From contig PWHO01000005.1 in NCBI GenBank assembly GCA_003555385.1, positions 1-6,220 of the forward strand: a stretch of 6,220 bases of DNA, given 5' to 3'. A program made the translations under genes and the position numbers. Positions within the stretch are counted from its first letter, which is position 1; each line of letters opens with the position of its first letter. Origin of the DNA: Bacteroidales bacterium. GTDB lineage: Bacteria; Bacteroidota; Bacteroidia; Bacteroidales; UBA7960. The notes below the pieces were generated by a model that made no database searches, was not told where the DNA came from, and saw only the letters and a program-made list of their open reading frames with translations. Below, piece after piece: positions 1 through 6,220 of the stretch.

Positions 1-57
1 GGTTACGATTCGGATAAGCGGTTGAAATTTGAAGCAATAAAATGGATCGTCGCCTGA
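1..57 (+). CDS. C-terminal end of an upstream gene (partial), function unknown
   Basis: Frame 1 is open from the first base to a TGA at 55-57 and gives 18 residues ending KFEAIKWIVA. The other two forward frames stop within the first 24 bases. The residue mix (alternating charged and hydrophobic, with a final hydrophobic turn) is plausible for the end of a cytosolic protein. A hairpin followed by a T-run comes directly after the stop, as expected at the end of a transcription unit. The piece is too short to assign a family, and an 18-codon open frame could arise by chance, so both the gene and its identity are uncertain. Confidence 0.4.
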   Translation, partial: GYDSDKRLKFEAIKWIVA

Positions 58-95
58 TCAATTCGCACCAGAGCCCCATCTCCGAATGGATTTTT
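58..95 (+). terminator. Possible intrinsic terminator after the upstream partial gene
   Basis: Bases 58-65 (TCAATTCG) can pair with 83-90 (CGAATGGA) with one A/G mismatch. Above a one-sided bulge at 66-70, GAG (71-73) pairs with CTC (80-82) around a six-base loop. The stem is followed immediately by five T (91-95) and further T-rich sequence to about 109. Position fits, directly after the TGA at 55-57. The stem is AT-leaning and interrupted, so the call is tentative. Confidence 0.35.
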
Positions 96-117
96 CTTAA
101 ATTTTTTCTATTCCCCA

Positions 118-125
118 TATCTTTG
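118..125 (+). promoter_or_regulatory. Bacteroidota-type -7 promoter box upstream of the SLC13 permease
   Basis: TATCTTTG matches the TAnnTTTG -7 consensus of the Bacteroidota primary sigma factor. It ends 43 bp before the permease ATG, which would leave a leader of roughly 35-40 nt. The -33 region (about 91-105) is T-rich but has no clear TTG. A second CTTTGTA lies at 137-143 without the leading TA. The box is seen directly; its use as a promoter is inferred. Confidence 0.5.
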
Positions 126-168
126 TATTTTTAGGCCTTTGTAGCATTCAACTTATTCTTACGCCGGG

Positions 169-1980
169 ATGACCCTTGAGATCGGTATTGTGTTGATTGT
201 GTTACTGGGCGCAGTGGTGATGTTTGCCACTGAGCGCATCCCTGTGGATGTGGTCGCCATAGTGGCCATGTCGGTTTTGGTGGTTAGCGGCGTACTGACT
301 CCCCAGCAGGGGGTTTCCGGCTTCAGCAATTCTGCCACCATCACCGTGGCTTTCATGTTCATTCTCAGTACGGCATTGTTCAAATCGGGAGCGGTGGTTG
401 GTATCGGAAACCGGATTGCGGTACTTTTCAAATATAATTTCTGGATAGGGATTTTTGTCACAATGTTGACTGTTGGTGTTATTTCAGCCTTCATCAACAA
501 CACCCCGGTGGTGGCCATTTTTATTCCCATCCTGGTCGGGGCAGCGGCCCAGTCTAAGTTAAGCATCGCCAAGATGCTCATGCCCTTATCTTTTGCGTCC
601 ATGTTCGGGGGGGTGTGTACCCTGATCGGAACCTCCACCAACATCCTGGTCAGTGGGGTAGCTGCCGAAAATAACCTCGAACCCTTTTCCATGTTTGAGA
701 TGACCAAGATGGGCCTGATCTTTTTTGGCGTGGGATTGCTGTATATGATGCTTATAGGGATACGGTTGATCCCTGACCGCGGTGTGGACGACGGGCTGAT
801 GAAAAAATTCGGGATGGGAGACTATCTGACGGAAATTGTGCTGCTGGAAAATTCCGCTTCGGTGGGCAAGTCCATTAAAGAATCTCCCCTTGTAAAGAAA
901 CTGGATCTGGACATCCTGGAAGTAAACCGCAAGGGCAATGCGTTCATTATGCCTTCCGAGGATCTGATACTTGAGCGCAGCGATGTATTAAAGGTTCGTT
1001 GTAACGTGGAAAAGATCAAGGCCCTCAAAGAAAGGGAGGGAATTGCCCTTAAGAGTGATGCCAAGTTCAAATCACTGGATGAGTTAGCAGGAGATAAAAA
1101 GAAGGACAGCCGGATTGTGTTTGTGGAGGCGGTGATTGCACCCAATAGCCCATTTGAGGGAAGGACGGTAAAGGAGCTAAGCTTCCGGCAGAAGTACGGG
1201 GCGACCGTGCTGGCCATCAGGCACCGGGGTGAGCTGATGCGGGATAAGGTGGTGGCTACCCAGTTGCGGGCGGGGGATACATTGTTGATTGAAGTGGATA
1301 AGGATCATTTGCAGAACCTTCAGCAACTGGAGCTGCGGGGCAGAAACACGTTTTTGATTGTTTCAGAGGTGGATTTGCCCGAATACAGGAGGGATAAGAT
1401 GTTTACTGTGGTTGTGACCATGATCGGTGTCATTGCCCTGGCTTCTTTTAACATTCTTCCCATTATGATGGCAGCCATCATTGGCTCCATGGTGCTGGTG
1501 CTGACGAGATGTATCAGTATGGAGGAGGCTTACCTGGCCATCGACTGGAAAGTGATCTTTTTGCTTGCCGGTGCCCTCAGCCTGGGCGTGGCAATGGATG
1601 TGAGCGGAACCGCCTCACTGATCAGCCATTCCCTGATCGAAATTTCGGGTTCACTGGGCCCCATGGCAATTTTATCTGTATTGTATATTGTCACCATGAT
1701 CCTGACTGGAACCATGAGCAATAATGCCAGTGCCGTTTTGCTGGCTCCCATAGCAATAGCCGCTTCGGTTGAGCTGAATGTGGATGCCAGGCCTTTTCTG
1801 ATGGCCATCACTTTTGCTGCCTCTTCCAGTTTTATGACTCCGGTTGGTTATCAGACAAATACCATGATATATGGTGTCGGGGGTTATCGTTTCATGGACT
1901 TTATGCGTGTGGGGATTCCGCTGAATGTGATTTTCTGGATACTGGCCACGTTTCTTATTCCGTATTTCTTTCCGTTCTAG
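169..1980 (+). CDS. SLC13-family (DASS) anion permease with two TrkA_C (RCK_C) domains
   Basis: A 603-residue inner-membrane permease of the SLC13/DASS type, whose members usually move dicarboxylates, sulfate or similar anions with Na+ or H+. The first membrane half (about 1-202) has the inverted-repeat signature INNTPVVAIFIPI (109-121) and GTSTNIL (154-160). The second half (about 411-603) has the matching TMSNNASAVLLAPI (515-528) and TPVGYQTNTM (557-566), so both substrate-site hairpins are present. Between them is a soluble block with two TrkA_C-like domains, roughly residues 218-288 and 315-386. Length and order fit the SAC1/YfbS-like subgroup rather than compact CitT-type proteins. The ATG at 169 is the only reasonable start, because the frame has a TAG at 142-144 and no other initiator in between. 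No Shine-Dalgarno precedes it, which is common in this phylum. The gene stands alone and its last 26 bp overlap the convergent glycosyltransferase. Substrate cannot be read from sequence; the family call is firm. Confidence 0.93.
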   Translation: MTLEIGIVLIVLLGAVVMFATERIPVDVVAIVAMSVLVVSGVLTPQQGVSGFSNSATITVAFMFILSTALFKSGAVVGIGNRIAVLFKYNFWIGIFVTMLTVGVISAFINNTPVVAIFIPILVGAAAQSKLSIAKMLMPLSFASMFGGVCTLIGTSTNILVSGVAAENNLEPFSMFEMTKMGLIFFGVGLLYMMLIGIRLIPDRGVDDGLMKKFGMGDYLTEIVLLENSASVGKSIKESPLVKKLDLDILEVNRKGNAFIMPSEDLILERSDVLKVRCNVEKIKALKEREGIALKSDAKFKSLDELAGDKKKDSRIVFVEAVIAPNSPFEGRTVKELSFRQKYGATVLAIRHRGELMRDKVVATQLRAGDTLLIEVDKDHLQNLQQLELRGRNTFLIVSEVDLPEYRRDKMFTVVVTMIGVIALASFNILPIMMAAIIGSMVLVLTRCISMEEAYLAIDWKVIFLLAGALSLGVAMDVSGTASLISHSLIEISGSLGPMAILSVLYIVTMILTGTMSNNASAVLLAPIAIAASVELNVDARPFLMAITFAASSSFMTPVGYQTNTMIYGVGGYRFMDFMRVGIPLNVIFWILATFLIPYFFPF

Positions 1981-3283
1981 GCTGAGATCCTGTCATTGAA
2001 TCCAGCAGCGCAGCCAACGTTTTGGTCAGTGCTCTCCTGTCGTATTGGCCTGTGGTTTGATCAACGGGTGACAGTTCTTTTTCCCGGAAACGTGCAGCCC
2101 ACTCCACCAGTATTGCCCTGCATTGTTCCGCATCATGAAAATCCACCGTCACACCACTGCGGGTTTCATAAATGATCTTTGCCGCATCTCCTTCAGGAGG
2201 ACCGATACACAGCACGGGCCGCCTGAGACCCATATACTCGAACAGCTTGCCTGTGGTAATTCCCATCACATTCGGGGTATTGTTTAAGGGAAGAAGCAGG
2301 ATGGCACTGTCCGCTGCATGGGCCAGGGCCTTCCGGTGCGGAAGGGGTGGGGTAAATGTGGTGTAGGGCATAAGGCCTGCATCCTCCAGGCTCTTCCTCA
2401 CCGTGATATCTGTTTTACCGGTCAGCCGGATATGCAAATAGTCTCTGAAAAAAGGATCTTCCTTCACCAGGATTTGCAAGACCCGCCAGAGCATTTCCGG
2501 GTTGCGGTCGGCATTCATGGAGCCAAGATGGGTGATCCGGAAGCGCTCATAATTGAATTCGGGCAGGTCAGGAAAATCATCGGAGTCAAATCCGTTGCTG
2601 ATCACCTCCACCTTTCGCCGGCCGATGGTTTCCAGGCCAAGGGCGCAGTGCCGGCTGACGGTGGTCACCGCGTCTGCCCGGGAGAGTACTGTTGTTTCCA
2701 GTCGTTGATGCCGGCGATCTGCCCACCCGGAAAGCATAAGCTTATCGTGATAGTCAATCTGTGTCCAGGGGTCACGGAAGTCGGCCAACCAGGGAATCCC
2801 TGTCTTTTCTTTCAGGTTGAGGCCGATCAGGTGAAGGCTGTGGGGCGGGCCGGTCGTAACCATAGCATCAACCGGATGTTTGGCCAGCCACCGGGTCAGA
2901 AAACTTACGGAAGGGTTGATCCAGAATCTCCGGGCATCCGGGATGAACAGGTTGCCCCGGATCCAGGTCGATATTTTGTCTGTGATGGCGGGCTTTCTGT
3001 TTTCACTAAGAAAACCGGATTGAATTTTTTCCTCTTTTTTTTGTCCTGTCAGCAGTTTATAAAACCGGTAAGGCTCCCATATCGGGTGGCGAATAACCTG
3101 TATCCCTTCCGGCAGCTCCTCCTCCAGTGTGGGATCATGGCCGGGAGACTCCGGATTTTCTGGGGTATAGATCACAGGTTCCCAGCCATGCCCGCGCAGG
3201 TATTTGCAGAACTTCAGCCAACGGAAGACGCCTGCGCCGGTTCCGGGTGGCCAGTAATAGGTGATGACAAGGACTTTTTTCAT
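1955..3283 (-). CDS. GT4-type glycosyltransferase (GT-B fold)
   Basis: A 442-residue retaining-type GT-B glycosyltransferase, expected to act in the cytoplasm or on the inner membrane face with an activated sugar donor. The N-terminal domain opens with a Rossmann strand and glycine loop (KKVLVITYYWPPGTGAGVFRW, residues 2-22) and carries TTGPPHSLHLIG (143-154) and LADFRDPW (166-173), typical of a Bacteroidota GT4 subgroup. The linker to the donor domain has TTVSR (207-211) and ISNGFD (228-233). The donor-binding domain has LTGK (287-290) and TTGKLFEYMGLRRPVL (343-358), the GT4 C-terminal motif with glutamate E349; the usual second glutamate of E-x7-E is not obvious in LRRPVL. No membrane segment or signal peptide is evident. 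The ATG at 3283 lies 22 bp after the yfhO stop, with no clear Shine-Dalgarno, so translation may depend on coupling. Last gene of the leftward cluster. Sugar and acceptor are unknown. Confidence 0.9.
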   Translation of the reverse strand: MKKVLVITYYWPPGTGAGVFRWLKFCKYLRGHGWEPVIYTPENPESPGHDPTLEEELPEGIQVIRHPIWEPYRFYKLLTGQKKEEKIQSGFLSENRKPAITDKISTWIRGNLFIPDARRFWINPSVSFLTRWLAKHPVDAMVTTGPPHSLHLIGLNLKEKTGIPWLADFRDPWTQIDYHDKLMLSGWADRRHQRLETTVLSRADAVTTVSRHCALGLETIGRRKVEVISNGFDSDDFPDLPEFNYERFRITHLGSMNADRNPEMLWRVLQILVKEDPFFRDYLHIRLTGKTDITVRKSLEDAGLMPYTTFTPPLPHRKALAHAADSAILLLPLNNTPNVMGITTGKLFEYMGLRRPVLCIGPPEGDAAKIIYETRSGVTVDFHDAEQCRAILVEWAARFREKELSPVDQTTGQYDRRALTKTLAALLDSMTGSQPRTERNTE

Positions 3284-3322
3284 GGTCAGGAATGATCACT
3301 GTTGGTCAGGAATGATCACTGT
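3283..3322. repeat. Perfect 20-bp tandem duplication at the yfhO/glycosyltransferase junction
   Basis: Bases 3283-3302 and 3303-3322 are identical (unit begins TGGTCAGGAATGATC and ends ACTGT), and one further base (3323) also matches. On the minus strand the right copy encodes the end of the YfhO protein and contains its TGA stop (3308-3306). The left copy fills the gap and runs into the ATG of the glycosyltransferase. Each copy contains TGATCA (3293-3298 and 3313-3318) inside a slightly longer imperfect palindrome. Removing one copy would leave TGACCATG, that is stop and start 2 bp apart. Confidence 0.95.
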
Positions 3323-5813
3323 TTTCCGCCTGCTTCCGGCACCGGATTTTCCTGAACTGCAGCCATGCATAGGCGATAATCCCTGCAGCCATTATGGTAC
3401 TGAAAATCAGTGCAATATATTGTCCGGTGTAATAAGGTGCGGGTCTGAAGGAGAACGTAATGGTGTGTTCCCCTTCCGGAAGTACCATCCCACGGAGAAT
3501 ATAATTGACCCGGAAATGTTCGGCTTCCGTACCATTGATCTTCACATCCCATCCGTCAGGGTAATAGATCTCTGAAAAGACGGCCAGCTGCTCACTGCCG
3601 GCCTGGTATTCGTAGACCAGTTCGTTGGGTTGATAGTGGGTCAGATGTATGGTTGCATCCGTGTCCGGTTCAAAGGTTTTTCCTTCCAGGAACTCAGCAA
3701 ATCGCTGGTCGACGACGGCCATACTGGCAGGGTCAAGTTCATCCAGGGCCAGGATCTCTTCGTCGGCATTTTCCACGATACGGAATTCATTTGCCAGCCA
3801 GGCATTCCCCGGCGCGTGGGGGTTGCGCAGCGGAGACCCGTCCGGGTTATAGATCACGTACCTGGTGTTCAGCATATTGAGCACCGGTTTGTTTTCCAGT
3901 AATTCTGCCGCTTCTTCTTCATTGGTCATGGTGCGCAGTGTCTGTACGTCGTCCTGAAGATAAAAGTCGATCAGGTCCTGGTAGCGTTGCAGTTTGGCGC
4001 CGTGGTATCCGCCAATGGCATGGTGGTGGTAAGCAGTCCTGGCACTGTTGAAAGTACTTTCACTGATATCCAGCACCCTGAACTGGTCTTCATCCTGCAG
4101 AATATACTGATCTGCCGTACGAAGCGGGTAGGGGCGTTCGACGACGCGCCTGCGTTCAAAATGATCATCGTTCAGATAGCGACGGTTCACCGGCCACATG
4201 TCAATGACCAGTAACAGCACCACAAGTGCAATAAACACACCCCGGCCAATTTTTTTATAAGCAAACAGTAAAGTGAGCAGGCCTGCCAGGGCCGCAAACA
4301 GGAAACTGCGCAGGGCATCAGCCCTGAACAGGACGATACGCGCATTTTCCAGCTCCTGAATGACCTGTTGTATTTGGACTGACATCCCCGCTTCCTGTGC
4401 CATCAGGTCGGCAAAGGCCTGGTTTTCCATCTGGCTGGTAAAAGATAGAAATGCCCTGGGGGCAATGTAAAATAACAGGGAGAGGCCGGCTGTGAACCCC
4501 AGTGCGGTTAAGAAGGGTTGCCCTTTTATGCTTACCCCGGATGGGTTTGTCCAGAGTTTATACAGCCCGAGGAAAGCCAGCGCCGGTATACAGAATTCCA
4601 CAATGACCAGGGTCATGGACACTGCCCTGAATTTGTCATACCCCGGCACATAATTGATAAAGAAATCGGTCAGCGGCATGAAGTTTTTCCCCCATGCCAG
4701 CATGACTGACAGAATGATGGCTGCCAGCAGCCCCCATTTAAGCGGCCCCCTCAAATAGAACAACGATAGCAAAAAGAAGAACAGAACCACAGCCCCGACG
4801 TACACCGGTCCGGAGGTGAACGGCTGGTTGCCCCAATAGCTGTTCTCGCTGCCTACGATGCCACGGTAGTTCGGTTCCACGGCTTCCATGGCCTTGTCAT
4901 GGTCTCCCAGTGGTCCGGTGGCGCCACCTTTTGCGTTGGGGATGAGTAAGGTGAACGTTTCTTCTATGCCATAGCTCCAGTTGGTGATGTATTCCTTGCT
5001 GAGCCCACCGGTGGCTGTCTGGTCACCAATGGTAAGCTCGGTGCCTCCCCGCATGGTTTCAGAAGTATAGGAATAGGTGCCCCAGAAATTGCCGATATTG
5101 ATGCCTGTGGCGATTACCAGCCCGGCGAGAAGTATCCCGAATTTTTTCAGGAAAGCAGTTGTTTGCTTTTCCCTGATATGTTCATATAGCTGAATGGCTC
5201 CGTAGATGGCCACGATCAGCCCCAGGTAATACGTGATCTGGAAATGATTGGCAAAGAGTTGCAATCCCATAAAAATGGCAAAAAGCAAGCCTCCGCCCAG
5301 AAGGTGTCCCCTGAAGGTATATATGATGGCACCCATCACCGGGGCCATGTATCCGATGGCTACAGCTTTGGAGTTATGCCCGGCTTCAAGAATAATGAAA
5401 TGATAGGAAGAGAAGGCAAAAGCCACGGACCCCGCCAGTGCGATCCACGGATGTATCTTAAGCAGCAGCATAAAAATAAAAAAGCCTGCAAAGTAGAGGA
5501 ATATCATATCAGCCGGTCGCGGCAGCCACAAGGTCATGACATCATGAAAGAAGTCTGAGATATTGTTGGCCCATTGAACGGAGATCTGAAAAGCAGGCAT
5601 GCCGCTGAACATGCTGTTTGTCCAAAGTGGCTCTTCGTCGGCTTCCTCGCGAAAGTCAGCGATTTCTTTGGCCATTCCCTGCCAGTTGACAATATCGGGT
5701 TGCATGAGCTGCCTGCCTTCAAGTATAGGGCTAACATATGCGATGGTCAGGATGAGGAAAATGATGATGGCCGCCAGATAAGGCATGAATTGTTTCGGGC
5801 GCAGGTCTTTCAT
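3306..5813 (-). CDS. yfhO: YfhO-family polytopic membrane protein (GT-C-like)
   Basis: An 835-residue integral membrane protein, the usual length for Bacteroidota YfhO proteins. An N-terminal membrane helix (about 12-30) is followed by an outside loop with QPDIVNW (38-44) and LWTNSMFSGMPAFQI (63-77); the acidic residue D40 sits where GT-C enzymes keep a catalytic or metal-linked aspartate. About a dozen further helices follow to roughly residue 540, broken by an outside loop (about 245-335). A large probably extracytoplasmic domain (about 541-795) contains AYHHHAIGGYHGAKLQRY (594-611), NTRYVIYN (649-656) and YYPDGWDVKING (750-761). One last helix (about 797-816) precedes a basic tail. In Firmicutes, YfhO glycosylates lipoteichoic acid from a lipid-linked sugar; Bacteroidota lack that polymer, so the acceptor here is unknown. 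ATG at 5813 lies 39 bp after the DUF4834 stop, without a clear Shine-Dalgarno. The extreme C-terminus (NSDHS) lies in the 20-bp duplication. Confidence 0.9.
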   Translation of the reverse strand: MKDLRPKQFMPYLAAIIIFLILTIAYVSPILEGRQLMQPDIVNWQGMAKEIADFREEADEEPLWTNSMFSGMPAFQISVQWANNISDFFHDVMTLWLPRPADMIFLYFAGFFIFMLLLKIHPWIALAGSVAFAFSSYHFIILEAGHNSKAVAIGYMAPVMGAIIYTFRGHLLGGGLLFAIFMGLQLFANHFQITYYLGLIVAIYGAIQLYEHIREKQTTAFLKKFGILLAGLVIATGINIGNFWGTYSYTSETMRGGTELTIGDQTATGGLSKEYITNWSYGIEETFTLLIPNAKGGATGPLGDHDKAMEAVEPNYRGIVGSENSYWGNQPFTSGPVYVGAVVLFFFLLSLFYLRGPLKWGLLAAIILSVMLAWGKNFMPLTDFFINYVPGYDKFRAVSMTLVIVEFCIPALAFLGLYKLWTNPSGVSIKGQPFLTALGFTAGLSLLFYIAPRAFLSFTSQMENQAFADLMAQEAGMSVQIQQVIQELENARIVLFRADALRSFLFAALAGLLTLLFAYKKIGRGVFIALVVLLLVIDMWPVNRRYLNDDHFERRRVVERPYPLRTADQYILQDEDQFRVLDISESTFNSARTAYHHHAIGGYHGAKLQRYQDLIDFYLQDDVQTLRTMTNEEEAAELLENKPVLNMLNTRYVIYNPDGSPLRNPHAPGNAWLANEFRIVENADEEILALDELDPASMAVVDQRFAEFLEGKTFEPDTDATIHLTHYQPNELVYEYQAGSEQLAVFSEIYYPDGWDVKINGTEAEHFRVNYILRGMVLPEGEHTITFSFRPAPYYTGQYIALIFSTIMAAGIIAYAWLQFRKIRCRKQAENSDHS

Positions 5814-5852
5814 TGATGCAAAGTTTAGTGGATGGGTTTCTTCAAGCCGGAA

Positions 5853-6116
5853 CTATTCTTTTTCTTCCTTGATCTCTTCGTAATCTACATATTCCCCGAG
5901 CTGATCCGTGTCGGGTTTCCTTTTGTCATCCATACGTGAAATATGAACATCTCCGTTTTTTCGCTTGCGGCGAGCCTGTTGCGCCTGTGGGTTGTTGCGG
6001 TAAAAACGTTTCTGGTACCTTCTGATGTACCATTTGGCGATCCAGGGAAAAACAACAGTGGTTAAAACCCTGAATATTAAATAGATAATTATAAATGTAG
6101 CAATGATTCTCAGCAT
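5853..6116 (-). CDS. Small DUF4834-type membrane protein
   Basis: An 87-residue protein with one N-terminal membrane segment (about residues 3-24), a strongly basic stretch (about 29-53, with KWYIRRYQKRF and ARRKRK) and an acidic tail containing GEYVDYEEIKEE (74-85). This layout and the GEYVDYEE tail match my recollection of the DUF4834 family, which has no known function. The basic stretch after the helix suggests the tail faces the cytoplasm. An ATG 36 bp further upstream (6152) is in frame, but 6116 is preferred because AGGAG (minus strand, 6126-6122) sits five bases before it, the membrane segment then begins at once, and a promoter box at 6148-6141 overlaps the longer form. First gene of the leftward cluster, 39 bp before yfhO. 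Confidence 0.8.
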   Translation of the reverse strand: MLRIIATFIIIYLIFRVLTTVVFPWIAKWYIRRYQKRFYRNNPQAQQARRKRKNGDVHISRMDDKRKPDTDQLGEYVDYEEIKEEKE

Positions 6117-6121
6117 AATAT

Positions 6122-6126
6122 CTCCT
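6122..6126 (-). promoter_or_regulatory. Shine-Dalgarno sequence deciding the DUF4834 start
   Basis: Minus-strand AGGAG lies five bases before the ATG at 6116. It is the only strong ribosome binding site seen in the window and selects this ATG over the in-frame ATG at 6152. Confidence 0.75.
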
Positions 6127-6140
6127 GGTCTGCGTTGCCA

Positions 6141-6148
6141 CAAAAGTA
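6141..6148 (-). promoter_or_regulatory. Bacteroidota-type -7 promoter box for the DUF4834-yfhO-GT cluster
   Basis: Minus-strand TACTTTTG matches the TAnnTTTG consensus and lies 24 bp before the chosen ATG at 6116, leaving a short leader that holds the AGGAG site. No clear TTG is present at the expected -33 distance (about 6166-6175). Its position just ahead of the first gene supports it as the operon promoter. Confidence 0.5.
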
Positions 6149-6185
6149 ACAAAAATATGTGGTCTGGAGGGATTGACAGAAAGCG

Positions 6186-6193
6186 TACCTTTG
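6186..6193 (+). promoter_or_regulatory. Rightward -7 promoter-like box near the window edge
   Basis: TACCTTTG matches TAnnTTTG on the plus strand and is followed by AT-rich sequence to the window edge. It would drive a rightward gene starting beyond base 6220. A TTGACA lies at 6173-6178, but only 10 bases separate its TTG from the box, too close for the usual -33 spacing. No start codon for such a gene is visible here. Confidence 0.4.
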
Positions 6194-6220
6194 TAAATTA
6201 TAGCTTTTTAACTTGTGTCA

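Noticed and set aside
159..707. Minus-strand open frame of 182 codons opposite the permease start
   Set aside because: The translation is rich in T, M and P with no domain, and it lies wholly over the well-supported SLC13 N-terminal half. Treated as a shadow.
2010..2025. Small inverted repeat CCAA/TTGG near the convergent gene ends, as a terminator
   Set aside because: Only four base pairs with no T-run on either strand, and it lies inside the glycosyltransferase coding region.
2318..3295. Plus-strand open frame of 325 codons opposite the glycosyltransferase
   Set aside because: It mirrors most of a clear GT4 gene, and its translation is rich in C, H, P and Q with no recognisable domain or membrane pattern. 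Codon bias in the real gene explains it.
5814..5840. Possible internal promoter before yfhO (minus-strand AAACTTTG with an upstream TTG)
   Set aside because: The -7 match lacks the leading TA, the spacer to TTG (16 bp) is short, and transcription would begin at the ATG itself. The cluster promoter upstream is the simpler explanation.
6117..6152. Longer start of the DUF4834 protein at 6152
   Set aside because: It adds 12 residues (MLLLWQRRPGDI) before the membrane segment, has no ribosome binding site, and overlaps the promoter box. The ATG at 6116 has AGGAG at good spacing.

Overview
The window looks like chromosome from a member of the Bacteroidota, probably Bacteroidales or a relative. The evidence is a small DUF4834-type membrane protein (a family I know only from this phylum), a YfhO protein of the typical Bacteroidota form, promoter-like TAnnTTTG boxes of the phylum's primary sigma factor, and starts that mostly lack a Shine-Dalgarno sequence. 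Nothing suggests a phage, plasmid, insertion sequence, CRISPR array or RNA gene. Coding density is very high.

Layout, left to right. Bases 1-57 are probably the last 18 codons of a rightward gene that begins outside the window. A possible hairpin terminator (58-95) follows, then a promoter-like box (118-125). Next is a complete SLC13-type permease with two central TrkA_C (RCK_C) domains (169-1980, +). It converges on, and overlaps by 26 bp, a leftward cluster read from the right edge: DUF4834 membrane protein (6116-5853), YfhO-like 835-residue membrane protein (5813-3306) and GT4-type glycosyltransferase (3283-1955). Gaps within this cluster are 39 and 22 bp, so it is probably one operon. Bases 6117-6220 hold a TAnnTTTG box for the leftward operon and another pointing right, toward a gene outside the window.

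How the genes may work together. The permease is an independent unit that probably imports an anion (a dicarboxylate, sulfate or similar). The leftward operon pairs a cytoplasmic nucleotide-sugar-type glycosyltransferase with a GT-C-like polytopic protein. By analogy with Firmicutes YfhO, which glycosylates a cell-envelope polymer on the outer side of the membrane, this suggests a cell-surface glycan or glycolipid function. That link is inference; no substrate can be read from the sequence.

No clearly novel system was found. The most distinctive local structure is a perfect 20-bp tandem duplication at the yfhO/glycosyltransferase junction. It spans the yfhO stop codon and widens what would be a 2-bp gap to 22 bp.
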